A stretch of 64,000 nt of DNA from Pseudomonas sp. 8O (GCF_902506495.1 NZ_LR733265.1:1260868-1324867), one strand, 5' to 3'; counted from the first letter of the stretch, positions 34,202 to 44,213 are shown. A program made the numbers and translations. Notes: generated by a model not told the origin, from the letters alone.

Positions 34202-37015
34202 ATGGCAGTAAAATACCCCGCGTTCCGCAAAAAATTCCCGCTGCTGGTCACCGGCAGCCTCCTGGCCTTACAGCCCGCGTTCAGCCTACAGTCCTTTGCC
34301 GCCGAGCAATACGATTGCCAGGCGTCACCCACGGGCGGCTGGGCCTGCGCGCCGAAATCGGCGGCCAGCGCCCTGCCTCCGCGCCCGGTGCACAGCCGTG
34401 ATGCTGTCAGCGTAGGTGGCGCCACCAGCGAGGCCGTAGCCAAGCAGGATGCTGCCCCGGTGCTGGTCACCGAAAGCAAGGGCCGTGCCCTCGCCTCGCG
34501 CAGTCCTGATTACAGTCACCTGGACTGGGTCCCGCGCGACAAGTTGACTGCCGCGCAACTGGCCGAGGCCGGTCCTTACTGCGCAGGCACCTACGTCGAG
34601 CCGCTGCGTCCGGGCATGGATGACACCACGCCACTGGACGAGGCACCGATGTTCATTTCCGCCAAGGCCTCGCGCTTCGAGCAGGAAAAGCAGATCGCCA
34701 CGCTCGCAGGCGACGTCGTCCTGCGTCAGTCCGGCATGCAGGTCGAGGCCGACGAAGCCAGCCTGCACCAGACGGAAAACCGTGGTGAACTGGTCGGCAA
34801 CGTGCGTCTGCGCGACAAGGGTACGCTGGTGGTCGGCGACCGCGCCGAACTGCAGCTGGATAACGGCGAAGCCCGTATCGACAACGCCGAATACGTGATG
34901 CATCAGGCCCACGTGCGCGGCAGCGCGCTCTACGCCAAGCGCGAAGAGACCGCGATCATCCGCCTCAAGGATGGCACCTACACCCGTTGCGAACCGGGCG
35001 ACAATGCCTGGCACCTGAAAGGCAACAACGTCACCCTGAACCCGGCGACCGGCTTCGGCACCGCGACCAACGTCACACTGCGGGTCAAGGACATTCCGGT
35101 GTTCTACACCCCGTACATCTACTTCCCGATCGACGACCGTCGCCAGTCCGGCTTCCTGCCACCCAGCATCGGCACGTCGAGCAGCAACGGCTTCTCGTTG
35201 CAAACGCCGTACTACTTCAACCTGGCGCCGAACTACGACGCCACGCTGTACCCGACCTACATGGCCCAACGCGGCCTGCTGATGGAAGGTGAGTTCCGCT
35301 ACCTGACCGAGAGCAGCGAAGGCCAGGTCGGCGGCGCATGGCTGAACGACAGCGAAGACGAGCGCAAACTGCAGTCCGAGTACGAAGATCAGCGCTGGAT
35401 GTACAGCTGGCAGCACAAGCAGGGGCTCAACTCGCGCCTGCTCGCCGAGGTCGACTACACCAATATCAGCGACCCCTACTACTTCCAGGATCTCGATACC
35501 GACCTGGGCATCGACAAGCAAACCTACGTCGACCAGCGCGGCACCCTGACCTATCGCGGTGGCAGCTATACCGCACGCCTGAACGTGCATGCATACGAAC
35601 TGGCCAACATCACCGATGTGACGCCTTATGATCGTCTGCCGCAGATCACCCTGGACGGCAAGCTGCCGTTCAATCCGGGTGGCCTGGACTTCACCTACGG
35701 CACCGAATACGTGCGCTTCGATCGCAACCTGCGTTCGGGCTTCTTCGTCGACGAGGACGGCGTGACCGGTCGTCCGCAAGACCTCTGGTATGACGAACGC
35801 CTGACCGGTCTTAACCGCGCAGACGGTGAACGTCTGCACCTGGAACCAGGTGTTGCCCTGCCGCTGAACTGGAGCTGGGGCTTCGTCAAACCTCAGGTCA
35901 AGTATCTGCAGACGCAGTACCAGATCAACCTGGATGGCAAGGGTAAATCTGAGCTGGCGACAAACGATCCAAACAATCAGTGGTTCGGTGTCGACTACAA
36001 GCGTTCGCCCAACCGCGGCGTGGGCCTGTTCAGCGTCGACAGCGGTCTGTATTTCGACCGCAACACCCAGCTGTTCGGCAAGGACTTCCGCCAGACCCTG
36101 GAGCCGCGTGCGTTCTACCTCTACGTGCCTGAAGAAGACCAGACCGATATCCCGGTCTTCGACACCGGCGAGCCGACCTTCAGCTACGCCTCGCTGTGGC
36201 GTGAGAACCGTTTCAGCGGCAAGGATCGCATCGGTGACGAGAACAAGCTGTCGCTGGGCGTGACCAGCCGCTGGGTCGAGTCGAACGGCTTCGAGCGTCA
36301 GCGTTTCAGCATCGGACAAGCCTTCTACTTCGAAGACCGCAAGGTGCAGATGCCGGGGATCGACTATCGCGGCCGCCAGGATGCCACCTCAGATGTATCT
36401 CCGTACGCACTGGAGTACCTGTATCGATTCAACCGCGACTGGCGCTTCTCCTCGACCTTCAACTGGGATCCGGACCAGCACAGCACCCGCTCGGGCAGCG
36501 CAATGTTCCATTACCAGCCGGAAGCCAATCCGAACAAGATCGTCAACTTCGGCTATCGCTACCGCAACGACACCCTGCGCTACGACCGTGACAGTGGCAC
36601 CTGGACCACTAACCCGGACTATGGCAATCCAACGCTGGGCAACGGACAGCCGAACCCCAACTACATCAAGAACTACTACAAGATCGACCAGCATGACTTC
36701 TCCGTCATCTGGCCGCTGGCTCCGCAGTGGAGCCTGATCTCGCGCTGGCAGTACGACTACGGCCGCAACCGTACCCTCGAAGCCTTCGGTGGTTTCGAAT
36801 ACGACAGTTGCTGCTGGAAACTGCGCCTGATCAACCGCTACTGGATCGATTACGACGAAGTCAGCCTCGACCCATCGCGCAACGACGAGCCGGACCGCGG
36901 CATCTTCCTGCAGATCGTCCTCAAGGGCCTCGGCGGCGTTGTTGGCAACAAGGTGGAATCTTTCCTCGACCAAGGCATTCAAGGTTACCGTGAACGTGAA
37001 GACCAAGCTTTCTGA
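34202..37015 (+). CDS. lptD: LPS-assembly outer-membrane protein LptD
   Basis: Outer-membrane barrel that, with the LptE plug, inserts lipopolysaccharide into the outer leaflet. The 937 residues comprise a signal region (MAVKYPAFRKKFPLLV...SFAAEQYDC), an N-terminal LptA-like beta-jellyroll (about 140-260) and the C-terminal barrel. Cysteines available for the essential disulfides are in EQYDCQ, GWACAP, TRCEPG and the adjacent pair in DSCCWK. The ATG at 34202 matches the P. aeruginosa start MAVKYPAFRKKF. surA starts inside its last 26 bp, so the LptD chaperone is co-expressed. Confidence 0.97.
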   Translation: MAVKYPAFRKKFPLLVTGSLLALQPAFSLQSFAAEQYDCQASPTGGWACAPKSAASALPPRPVHSRDAVSVGGATSEAVAKQDAAPVLVTESKGRALASRSPDYSHLDWVPRDKLTAAQLAEAGPYCAGTYVEPLRPGMDDTTPLDEAPMFISAKASRFEQEKQIATLAGDVVLRQSGMQVEADEASLHQTENRGELVGNVRLRDKGTLVVGDRAELQLDNGEARIDNAEYVMHQAHVRGSALYAKREETAIIRLKDGTYTRCEPGDNAWHLKGNNVTLNPATGFGTATNVTLRVKDIPVFYTPYIYFPIDDRRQSGFLPPSIGTSSSNGFSLQTPYYFNLAPNYDATLYPTYMAQRGLLMEGEFRYLTESSEGQVGGAWLNDSEDERKLQSEYEDQRWMYSWQHKQGLNSRLLAEVDYTNISDPYYFQDLDTDLGIDKQTYVDQRGTLTYRGGSYTARLNVHAYELANITDVTPYDRLPQITLDGKLPFNPGGLDFTYGTEYVRFDRNLRSGFFVDEDGVTGRPQDLWYDERLTGLNRADGERLHLEPGVALPLNWSWGFVKPQVKYLQTQYQINLDGKGKSELATNDPNNQWFGVDYKRSPNRGVGLFSVDSGLYFDRNTQLFGKDFRQTLEPRAFYLYVPEEDQTDIPVFDTGEPTFSYASLWRENRFSGKDRIGDENKLSLGVTSRWVESNGFERQRFSIGQAFYFEDRKVQMPGIDYRGRQDATSDVSPYALEYLYRFNRDWRFSSTFNWDPDQHSTRSGSAMFHYQPEANPNKIVNFGYRYRNDTLRYDRDSGTWTTNPDYGNPTLGNGQPNPNYIKNYYKIDQHDFSVIWPLAPQWSLISRWQYDYGRNRTLEAFGGFEYDSCCWKLRLINRYWIDYDEVSLDPSRNDEPDRGIFLQIVLKGLGGVVGNKVESFLDQGIQGYREREDQAF

Positions 37016-38288
37016 TCGCCTGCGCCCCCTGTTATTGGGCGCAGCACTGCTGGCGGCAACGGCTCAGGCCCAGGTTCGCCCACTGGATCGCGTCGTGGCC
37101 ATCGTCGACAACGACGTGGTCATGCAGAGCCAACTCGACGCTCGCCTGCGTGAAGTGCAACAGACCATCGACAAGCGCGGCGGCGCCCTGCCTCCCGATA
37201 ACGTACTCAGCCAGCAGGTGCTCGAACGCCTGATCATCGAGAACATCCAGCTGCAGATCGGCGATCGCTCCGGCATCCGTATCACCGACGAAGAGCTGAA
37301 CCAGGCCATGGGTACCATCGCCCAGCGTAACGGCATGAGCCTGGAGCAGTTCCGCGAAGCGCTGGCACGTGACGGCCTGTCCTATACCGACGCCCGTGAC
37401 CAGGTTCGTCGCGAGATGATCATCAGCCGCGTGCGCCAGCGCCGCGTGGCCGAACGCATCCAGGTCACCGATCAGGAAGTGCAGAACTTTCTCGCCTCTG
37501 ATCTGGGCAAGATGCAGCTGTCGGAAGAGTTCCGTCTGGCCAATATCCTGATCCCGGTTTCCGAGGGTGCATCCTCCAGCGAAATCCAGGCTGCCGATCG
37601 TCAGGCGCAGGAGCTGTATCAGCAACTGCAGCAAGGCGCGGACTTCGCCCAACTGGCCGTCTCTCGCTCTGCCAGCGAGAACGCCCTGGAAGGTGGTGAA
37701 ATGGGCTGGCGCAAGGCCGGCCAGTTGCCGCCTCCGTTCGACAGCATGATCAGCCAGCTGAATCCGGGCGAAGTCACCGAGCCGGTGCGAACCCCGGGCG
37801 GTTTCATCATCCTCAAGCTGATCGAGAAACGCGGCGGCGACACCCAGGTACGTGACGAAGTGCATGTTCGCCACATCCTGATCAAGCCCAGCGAGATTCG
37901 CAGCGAGACAGAGGCCCTTCGCCTGGTCGAGCGCCTGCATGACCGCATCGTCGCTGGCGAGGACTTCGCCGAACTGGCGAAGAGTTTCTCCGAAGATCCG
38001 GGCTCCGCGCTCAATGGGGGCGACCTGAACTGGATCGACCCCAACGCGCTGGTTCCCGAATTCCGCGAAGTGATGAACGATACTCCCAGCGGCGAGTTGT
38101 CCAAACCCTTCAGAAGCCCGTACGGCTGGCACGTACTGCAGGTCATGGGCCGCCGCGCCACCGACAGCAGCGCGCAGTTCCGCGAACAACAGGCCGCAAA
38201 CCTGCTGCGCAACCGCAAGTACGACGAGGAACTGCAGGCCTGGTTGCGCCAGATCCGCGACGAAGCCTACGTCGAGACCAAGCTGTAA
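36990..38288 (+). CDS. surA: Periplasmic chaperone and peptidyl-prolyl isomerase SurA
   Basis: Escorts outer-membrane proteins, including LptD, across the periplasm. The 432 residues comprise a signal peptide (LRPLLLGAALLAATAQA), an N-terminal SurA helical domain, and two parvulin domains around 175-275 and 285-385 (LANILIPV... and VRHILIKPSE). The start is a GTG at 36990 (GTGAACGTGAAG) overlapping the end of lptD, with AAGG upstream; the longer frame begins well inside lptD. A terminator follows 15 bp after the stop. Confidence 0.94.
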   Translation: MNVKTKLSDRLRPLLLGAALLAATAQAQVRPLDRVVAIVDNDVVMQSQLDARLREVQQTIDKRGGALPPDNVLSQQVLERLIIENIQLQIGDRSGIRITDEELNQAMGTIAQRNGMSLEQFREALARDGLSYTDARDQVRREMIISRVRQRRVAERIQVTDQEVQNFLASDLGKMQLSEEFRLANILIPVSEGASSSEIQAADRQAQELYQQLQQGADFAQLAVSRSASENALEGGEMGWRKAGQLPPPFDSMISQLNPGEVTEPVRTPGGFIILKLIEKRGGDTQVRDEVHVRHILIKPSEIRSETEALRLVERLHDRIVAGEDFAELAKSFSEDPGSALNGGDLNWIDPNALVPEFREVMNDTPSGELSKPFRSPYGWHVLQVMGRRATDSSAQFREQQAANLLRNRKYDEELQAWLRQIRDEAYVETKL

Positions 38289-38303
38289 TAGCGGTATCGC
38301 CCC

Positions 38304-38331
38304 AAAAGCCCGGCCAAGTGCCGGGCTTTTT
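38304..38331 (+). terminator. Rho-independent terminator after surA
   Basis: AAAAGCCCGG, loop CCAAGTG, CCGGGCTTTTT: a strong stem with a T-tract, 16 bp after the surA stop and 54 bp before pdxA. Confidence 0.88.
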
Positions 38332-38384
38332 CGTGATCGGCCCTGCAGCGTAAACTGACGCCCCAGCCTTTACAGAGAGCGACC

Positions 38385-39398
38385 ATGACTGCGCAGCAAT
38401 GCTTTGCCCTCACACCCGGCGAGCCAGCCGGCATCGGCCCCGATCTGTGCCTGCTGCTGGCGCAGCAGGCACAACCTGCGCCATTGGTCGCCATCGCCAG
38501 TCGCAAGCTGCTGGCAGACCGCGCAAAACAGCTGGGGCTGAATATCGAATTGCTGACCGCAGGCCCACAGCAATGGCCAGACGGCCCTGCAGCAGCAGGT
38601 GCCCTGTATGTCTGGGATACGCCGCTGGCGGCCCCTGCCACCCCCGGCGAACTGACGCCTGCCAACGCCGCCTACGTGCTGGAAACCCTCACCCGCGCAG
38701 CCCAGGGCTGCCTGGACGGGACATTTGCCGGGATGATCACCGCCCCCGTGCACAAAGGCGTGATCAACGAAGCGGGCATCGCCTTCTCCGGCCACACCGA
38801 GTTTCTCGCCGAACTCACCCATACCCAGCAAGTGGTGATGATGCTGGCGACCCGTGGTTTGCGCGTCGCGCTGGTCACCACGCACCTGCCGCTGAAAGAC
38901 GTCGCAGCCGCCATCACCGCCGAGCGCCTGGAACGCGTCACGCGCATCCTGCATGCCGATCTGCAAGGCAAGTTCGGCATCCCCGAGCCGCGCATCCTGG
39001 TGTGTGGGCTCAATCCGCACGCGGGCGAAGGCGGTCATCTGGGCCGCGAGGAAATCGAGATCATCGAACCGACACTGGAGCGTCTGCGCAGCGAAGGCAT
39101 GAACCTGATGGGACCGCTGCCGGCCGACACCCTGTTCACACCGAAGTATCTCGAACATGCAGATGCCGTACTGGCCATGTACCACGACCAGGGCCTGCCC
39201 GTGCTCAAGTTCAAGGGCTTCGGCGCGGCGCTCAATGTCACGCTGGGCCTGCCGATCATCCGCACCTCGGTGGATCATGGCACTGCCCTGGATCTGGCCG
39301 GCACCGGCAATATCGATACCGGCAGCCTGCAGGTGGCGCTAGAGACGGCCTACCAGATGGCAGCAGCCACCCGCAGCAAGCCACTAGCGGCGGGTTGA
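38385..39398 (+). CDS. pdxA: 4-hydroxythreonine-4-phosphate dehydrogenase
   Basis: NAD-dependent step of the DXP-dependent pyridoxal phosphate pathway. The 337 residues contain TPGEPAGIGPDL, TAPVHKGVINEAG, FSGHTEFLAEL, GLNPHAGEGGHLG and MYHDQGLPVLK, which include the three metal-binding His residues. The ATG at 38385 follows a GAGAGCGACC stretch. It lies downstream of the surA terminator and upstream of rsmA, an order shared with enterobacteria. Confidence 0.95.
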   Translation: MTAQQCFALTPGEPAGIGPDLCLLLAQQAQPAPLVAIASRKLLADRAKQLGLNIELLTAGPQQWPDGPAAAGALYVWDTPLAAPATPGELTPANAAYVLETLTRAAQGCLDGTFAGMITAPVHKGVINEAGIAFSGHTEFLAELTHTQQVVMMLATRGLRVALVTTHLPLKDVAAAITAERLERVTRILHADLQGKFGIPEPRILVCGLNPHAGEGGHLGREEIEIIEPTLERLRSEGMNLMGPLPADTLFTPKYLEHADAVLAMYHDQGLPVLKFKGFGAALNVTLGLPIIRTSVDHGTALDLAGTGNIDTGSLQVALETAYQMAAATRSKPLAAG

Positions 39399-39451
39399 TC
39401 ACGACCGGCCATATGGCCCAATGCAATCCAGGGCCATCGCCGCCATGCTTT

Positions 39452-39468
39452 CCCGGATTGCATCCGGG
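39452..39468. repeat. REP-like CCCGGAT/ATCCGGG palindrome
   Basis: CCCGGAT-TGC-ATCCGGG followed by GCTACGG. The same core recurs at 48579-48638, so it is a dispersed element of this genome. Confidence 0.65.
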
Positions 39469-39602
39469 CTACGGCCCGTCAGGGTCACAAAATCCGCGCG
39501 CGCCTACAGCCGCAGCATCTTTCGCTGTTAAACTGCGTGACTTTGCCTTATCGCTCTCGGCGCCTGCTTGATGCTTGCAGCTTGAGACTTGGAGCTGTCG
39601 CC

Positions 39603-40412
39603 ATGTCCGAATACCAACACCGCGCGCGCAAGCGCTTCGGCCAGAACTTTCTGCATGATGCCGGGGTGATCGACCGTATCCTGCGCGCCATTCGCGCCAA
39701 GGAGGACGAGCACCTGCTGGAAATCGGCCCAGGCCAGGGTGCCATTACCGAGGGCTTGCTCGGCAGCGGCGCGCAGCTCGACGTGATCGAACTCGACCTC
39801 GACCTGATCCCTATCCTGCAAGGCAAGTTCGGTGACAATCCGCGCTTTCGCCTGAATCAGGGCGACGCACTGAAATTCGACTTCGCCCGCCTCGAAGCGG
39901 CGCCACGCAGCCTGCGCGTGGTCGGCAACCTGCCCTACAACATCTCCACGCCGCTGATTTTCCATCTGCTGGACAACGCACCGCTGATTCGCGACATGCA
40001 CTTCATGCTGCAGAAGGAAGTGGTCGAGCGCATGGCCGCCGGCCCAGGCGGTGGAGATTGGGGTCGCCTGTCGATCATGGTGCAGTACCACTGCCGCGTG
40101 GAGCATCTGTTCAACGTTGGCCCCGGGGCCTTCAACCCGCCGCCCAAGGTCGACTCGGCCATCGTCCGCCTGGTGCCGCATGAAACCCTGCCGCACCCGG
40201 CCAAGGACCATCACCTGCTCGAGCGCGTCGTGCGTGAAGCCTTCAACCAGCGCCGCAAGACCCTGCGCAACACGCTCAAGCAGTTGCTGCCCGCCGAGGC
40301 CATCGAAGCGGCAGGCGTCGACGGCAGCCTGCGCCCCGAGCAGCTGGATCTGGCCGCCTTCGTCCGCCTGGCCGACCAGCTGGCCCTGCAGCCTTCGGCC
40401 GAGCAGGACTAA
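39603..40412 (+). CDS. rsmA: 16S rRNA dimethyladenosine transferase
   Basis: Dimethylates A1518 and A1519 near the 3' end of 16S rRNA (KsgA). The 269 residues have the SAM-binding motif GPGQGAITEGLL and the catalytic NLPYNIS motif. They begin MSEYQHRARKRFGQNFLHD, the standard start. The ORF extends 22 codons upstream through a repeat element, so the ATG at 39603 is chosen. apaG and apaH follow, forming the common pdxA-rsmA-apaG-apaH series. Confidence 0.95.
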   Translation: MSEYQHRARKRFGQNFLHDAGVIDRILRAIRAKEDEHLLEIGPGQGAITEGLLGSGAQLDVIELDLDLIPILQGKFGDNPRFRLNQGDALKFDFARLEAAPRSLRVVGNLPYNISTPLIFHLLDNAPLIRDMHFMLQKEVVERMAAGPGGGDWGRLSIMVQYHCRVEHLFNVGPGAFNPPPKVDSAIVRLVPHETLPHPAKDHHLLERVVREAFNQRRKTLRNTLKQLLPAEAIEAAGVDGSLRPEQLDLAAFVRLADQLALQPSAEQD

Positions 40413-40441
40413 ACTGCAATCACGCTAAACGGATCACGCGC

Positions 40442-40822
40442 ATGTCCGACCCTCGTTATCAGATCGACGTCAGCGTCACCACCCGCTACCTGGCAGCCCA
40501 ATCGCAGCCGGAGCAGAACCGCTACGCGTTCTCCTACACCGTGACCATCGCCAATAACGGCGAGCTACCGGCTCAGTTGCTGTCGCGTCACTGGATCATC
40601 ACCGACGGCGATGGCCGTGTGCAGGAGGTCCGCGGCGCCGGGGTGATCGGCCAGCAGCCGCACATCGAACCCGGCGCCAGCCACACCTATAGCAGCGGGA
40701 CGGTCATGGCCACGCAGGTCGGCACCATGCAGGGCAGCTACCAGATGCTCGCCGAGGACGGTAAACGCTTCGATGCGACCATCGCTCCGTTTCGCCTCGC
40801 CGTACCGGGGGCACTTCACTGA
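40442..40822 (+). CDS. apaG: ApaG-family protein
   Basis: A 126-residue fibronectin-type beta-sandwich protein with the family's YAFSYTVTIANNG, LLSRHWIITDGDG and VRGAGVIGQQP segments. Its biochemical role is not settled, although E. coli apaG lies in the same rsmA-apaG-apaH order. It overlaps apaH by one base (TGATG), so translation is coupled. Confidence 0.93.
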   Translation: MSDPRYQIDVSVTTRYLAAQSQPEQNRYAFSYTVTIANNGELPAQLLSRHWIITDGDGRVQEVRGAGVIGQQPHIEPGASHTYSSGTVMATQVGTMQGSYQMLAEDGKRFDATIAPFRLAVPGALH

Positions 40823-41640
40823 TGGCGGTGTATGCCGTCGGCGACCTGCAGGGTTGCCTGAAACCGCTCAAGTGCCTGCTCGAACAAGTGTCTTTCGATC
40901 CGGCGCAAGACCAGCTGTGGCTGGTCGGCGATCTGGTCAATCGCGGCCCGCAGTCGCTGGAGACTCTGCGTTTTCTCTACTCCATTCGTCATGCGATCAC
41001 CTGTGTACTGGGCAACCATGACCTGCATCTGCTGGCCGCAGCGCACAATATCGAACGTCTGAAGAAGGGCGATACCCTGCGCGAGATTCTCGATGCGCCG
41101 GATCGTAACGACCTGCTCGACTGGCTGCGCATGCAGAAGCTGGTGCACCACGACGCCGAGCGCAAGGTAACCCTGGTACATGCCGGCATCCCTCCACAAT
41201 GGACGCTGAGCAAGGCGCTACGCCGCGCAGCCGAGGTCGAAGAAGCGTTGCGTGACGATGCCCGTCTGCCGCTGTTTCTCGACGGCATGTACGGCAACGA
41301 ACCGGCCAAATGGAACAAGGAACTGCACGGCGTGACTCGCCTGCGGGTGATCACCAACTATTTCACCCGTATGCGCTTCTGCAAGGCCGATGGCACGCTG
41401 GATCTGAAGAGCAAGGAAGGTGTTGGCAGCGCCCCGCCCGGCTTCGCCCCCTGGTTCAGCCACCCGCAGCGCAAGATGCGCGGTGAGAAGATCATCTTCG
41501 GTCACTGGGCAGCGCTGGAAGGCAACTGCACGGAGCCCGGCCTCTACGCGCTGGATACCGGCTGCGTCTGGGGCGGTGCGATGACCTTGCTCGATGTCGA
41601 CAGCGGAGCACTTCACCGCTGCACCTGTCCCAAGGAATAA
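40822..41640 (+). CDS. apaH: Diadenosine tetraphosphatase
   Basis: Symmetrical Ap4A hydrolase that degrades Np4N alarmones and removes Np4 caps from RNA. The 272-residue metallophosphatase has the metal motifs GDLQGC, GDLVNRGP and GNHDLHLL, plus GHWAALEG near the C-terminus. The length matches E. coli ApaH. The start overlaps apaG by one base. Confidence 0.95.
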   Translation: MAVYAVGDLQGCLKPLKCLLEQVSFDPAQDQLWLVGDLVNRGPQSLETLRFLYSIRHAITCVLGNHDLHLLAAAHNIERLKKGDTLREILDAPDRNDLLDWLRMQKLVHHDAERKVTLVHAGIPPQWTLSKALRRAAEVEEALRDDARLPLFLDGMYGNEPAKWNKELHGVTRLRVITNYFTRMRFCKADGTLDLKSKEGVGSAPPGFAPWFSHPQRKMRGEKIIFGHWAALEGNCTEPGLYALDTGCVWGGAMTLLDVDSGALHRCTCPKE

Positions 41641-41680
41641 GCGCCAGAGGCGCCCCACGAATCACTCGAAGGCAACGAAC

Positions 41681-42010
41681 ATGAGCGAGTTCAAACGCAT
41701 TTCTCCACAACAGGCGCAGGAGCTGCGCACCCAGGGTGCCGTCGTGGTCGACATTCGCGACCCGCAAAGCTTCGCCAATGGCCATATCAGCGGCTCGCGT
41801 CACCTGGACAACCACTCCCTGCATGATTTCATCACCCACGCCGACCTCGACGCGCCATTGATCGTGTCCTGCTACCACGGCAACTCCAGCCAGGGCGCAG
41901 CGGCCTATCTGGTCGGCCAGGGCTTCTCCGAGGTGTACAGCCTCGACGGCGGTTTCGAACTGTGGCGCGCCACTTACCCGAGCGAAACGGCTCAAAGCAG
42001 CGAAGAATAA
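41681..42010 (+). CDS. glpE: Thiosulfate sulfurtransferase GlpE
   Basis: Single-domain rhodanese transferring sulfane sulfur to cyanide or thioredoxin. The 109 residues include the active-site loop CYHGNSSQGAA with the catalytic Cys, DIRDPQSFANGHI, and DGGFELWR. The ATG at 41681 (MSEFKRISPQQAQEL) is the usual start and lies 40 bp after apaH. Confidence 0.93.
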   Translation: MSEFKRISPQQAQELRTQGAVVVDIRDPQSFANGHISGSRHLDNHSLHDFITHADLDAPLIVSCYHGNSSQGAAAYLVGQGFSEVYSLDGGFELWRATYPSETAQSSEE

Positions 42011-42066
42011 ATTTCTCCAGGCGGCAAGCCGCGCCCGCTCTGGTCTGCCGCCACTTCCCGACGTAC

Positions 42067-42089
42067 GGTAACATCCAGTTATCGTTACC
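42067..42089. promoter_or_regulatory. GGTAAC-N11-GTTACC inverted repeat upstream of prkA
   Basis: Perfect 6-bp arms in the 280-bp gap between glpE and prkA, about 200 bp before the prkA start. Both words recur elsewhere in the same gap as single half-sites, so it may be a regulator site. No known consensus was recognised. Confidence 0.3.
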
Positions 42090-42095
42090 CAGCCC

Positions 42096-42122
42096 TTGAC
42101 CCTCGGCAGAACGAACTATTCT
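42096..42122 (+). promoter_or_regulatory. Possible sigmaS/sigma70 promoter of prkA
   Basis: TTGACC and TATTCT separated by 15 bp, with a C preceding the -10 as preferred by sigmaS. The spacing is short and the call tentative. prkA-yeaH genes are stress-induced in E. coli. Confidence 0.3.
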
Positions 42123-42290
42123 GTTACTCAGGCCATCCCACTCAAGGTAGAGCCGGCCAACCGGCATCGGGCCATCGGTAACGACTTTTAGGTTTTGGGG
42201 GATTCTTCCCGACTTGTCTCTAGGCCGGGGTTACCCAGCACCTGCACGACCGATCCCGAGCCAGCTTTCAGCATCGAGCGAGGTGAAGTC

Positions 42291-44213
42291 ATGAGCATTT
42301 TCAGTCACTTCCAACAACGTTTCGAGGCGACCCGCCAGGAGGAGTACTCGCTGCAGGAGTACCTCGAACTGTGCAAACAGGATCGCAGCGCCTACGCCAC
42401 TGCGGCCGAGCGCCTGCTGATGGCCATTGGCGAGCCGGAACTGCTGGACACCTCCAGCGATTCACGCCTGTCACGCATCTTCTCCAACAAGGTCATCCGC
42501 CGTTATCCGGCCTTCGCCGACTTCCATGGCATGGAAGAGTGCATCGACCAGATCGTCTCCTACTTCCGCCATGCCGCTCAGGGCCTGGAAGAGAAGAAGC
42601 AGATTCTCTATCTACTGGGCCCGGTGGGCGGCGGTAAATCCTCGCTGGCCGAGAAGCTCAAGCAGCTGATGGAGAAGGTGCCCTTCTACGCCATCAAAGG
42701 CTCACCGGTATTCGAGTCGCCCCTGGGGCTGTTCAACGCCACCGAGGATGGCGCCATCCTCGAAGAGGATTACGGCATTCCGCGCCGCTACCTCAACTCG
42801 ATCATATCGCCCTGGGCCACCAAGCGCCTGCAGGAGTTCGGCGGCGACATCAGCCAGTTCCGCGTGGTCAAACTGTACCCGTCGATCCTCAACCAGATCG
42901 CCGTGGCCAAGACTGAACCAGGCGATGAGAACAACCAGGACATCTCCGCTCTGGTCGGCAAGGTGGATATCCGCAAGCTGGAAGAATTCCCGCAGAACGA
43001 CGCCGACGCCTACAGCTACTCGGGCGCGCTGTGCCGGGCCAACCAGGGCCTGATGGAGTTCGTCGAGATGTTCAAGGCGCCGATCAAGGTGCTGCACCCG
43101 CTGCTGACCGCCACCCAGGAAGGCAACTACAACAGCACCGAAGGCCTCGGCGCGATTCCCTACAGCGGCATACTGCTGGCCCACTCCAACGAGTCCGAGT
43201 GGCACAGCTTCCGTAACAACAAGAACAACGAGGCCTTCATCGACCGTATCTATATCGTCAAGGTGCCGTACTGCCTGCGCGTGACCGACGAGATCAAGAT
43301 CTACGACAAGCTGCTGATCAACAGCTCGCTGGCCAAGGCCCATTGCGCGCCGGACACCCTGAAGATGCTTGCCCAGTTCTCCACCCTGTCACGCCTGAAG
43401 GAACCGGAGAACTCCAACATCTATTCGAAGATGCGCGTCTACGACGGCGAGAACCTCAAGGACACCGACCCGAAAGCCAAGTCGATCCAGGAGTACCGCG
43501 ACAGCGCGGGTGTCGATGAGGGCATGAACGGCCTGTCGACCCGCTTCGCCTTCAAGATCCTGTCCAAGGTGTTCAACTTCGACCCGCACGAAATCGCCGC
43601 CAACCCGGTGCACCTGCTGTACGTGCTGGAGCAGCAGATCGAGCAGGAGCAGTTCCCCGCCGAGGTGCGCGAGCGCTACCTGCGCTACATCAAGGAGTAC
43701 CTGGCGCCGCGCTACATCGAGTTCATCGGCAAGGAAATCCAGACCGCCTACCTGGAGTCCTACAGCGAATACGGTCAGAACATCTTCGACCGCTATGTGC
43801 TGTACGCCGACTTCTGGATTCAGGATCAGGAGTACCGCGACCCGGAGACCGGCGAGATCCTCAACCGCGTGGCGCTCAACGAGGAGCTGGAGAAGATCGA
43901 AAAGCCTGCCGGCATCAGCAACCCGAAGGATTTTCGCAACGAGATCGTCAACTTCGTGCTGCGCGCCCGCGCCAACAACAACGGCAAGAACCCCACCTGG
44001 CTCAGCTACGAGAAGCTGCGCGTGGTCATCGAGAAGAAGATGTTCTCCAACACCGAGGACCTGCTCCCGGTCATCAGCTTCAACGCCAAGGGCAGCAAGG
44101 AGGATCAGCAGAAGCACAACGACTTCGTCAAACGCATGGTCGAGCGCGGCTACACCGAGAAGCAGGTGCGCCTGCTGTCGGAGTGGTACCTGCGGGTTCG
44201 CAAATCGCAATAA
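42291..44213 (+). CDS. prkA: PrkA serine protein kinase (YeaG)
   Basis: A 640-residue protein. An AAA-like N-terminal domain has Walker A GPVGGGKSS at about 110-118, and the C-terminal PrkA domain is related to a protein kinase. The family takes part in stress, starvation and spore-related responses; substrates in Pseudomonas are not known to me. The ATG at 42291 follows a GCGAGGTGAAGTC site and gives the standard length. yeaH and ycgB follow on the same strand, a conserved trio. A palindromic repeat separates it from yeaH. Confidence 0.93.
   Translation: MSIFSHFQQRFEATRQEEYSLQEYLELCKQDRSAYATAAERLLMAIGEPELLDTSSDSRLSRIFSNKVIRRYPAFADFHGMEECIDQIVSYFRHAAQGLEEKKQILYLLGPVGGGKSSLAEKLKQLMEKVPFYAIKGSPVFESPLGLFNATEDGAILEEDYGIPRRYLNSIISPWATKRLQEFGGDISQFRVVKLYPSILNQIAVAKTEPGDENNQDISALVGKVDIRKLEEFPQNDADAYSYSGALCRANQGLMEFVEMFKAPIKVLHPLLTATQEGNYNSTEGLGAIPYSGILLAHSNESEWHSFRNNKNNEAFIDRIYIVKVPYCLRVTDEIKIYDKLLINSSLAKAHCAPDTLKMLAQFSTLSRLKEPENSNIYSKMRVYDGENLKDTDPKAKSIQEYRDSAGVDEGMNGLSTRFAFKILSKVFNFDPHEIAANPVHLLYVLEQQIEQEQFPAEVRERYLRYIKEYLAPRYIEFIGKEIQTAYLESYSEYGQNIFDRYVLYADFWIQDQEYRDPETGEILNRVALNEELEKIEKPAGISNPKDFRNEIVNFVLRARANNNGKNPTWLSYEKLRVVIEKKMFSNTEDLLPVISFNAKGSKEDQQKHNDFVKRMVERGYTEKQVRLLSEWYLRVRKSQ

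Noticed and set aside
34325..36319. 664-codon minus-strand ORF opposite lptD
   Set aside because: An antisense shadow of a high-GC gene: the plus-strand frame encodes a complete LptD with clear signatures. The same applies to long ORFs opposite rpoD, rmcA, ycgB and coq7.
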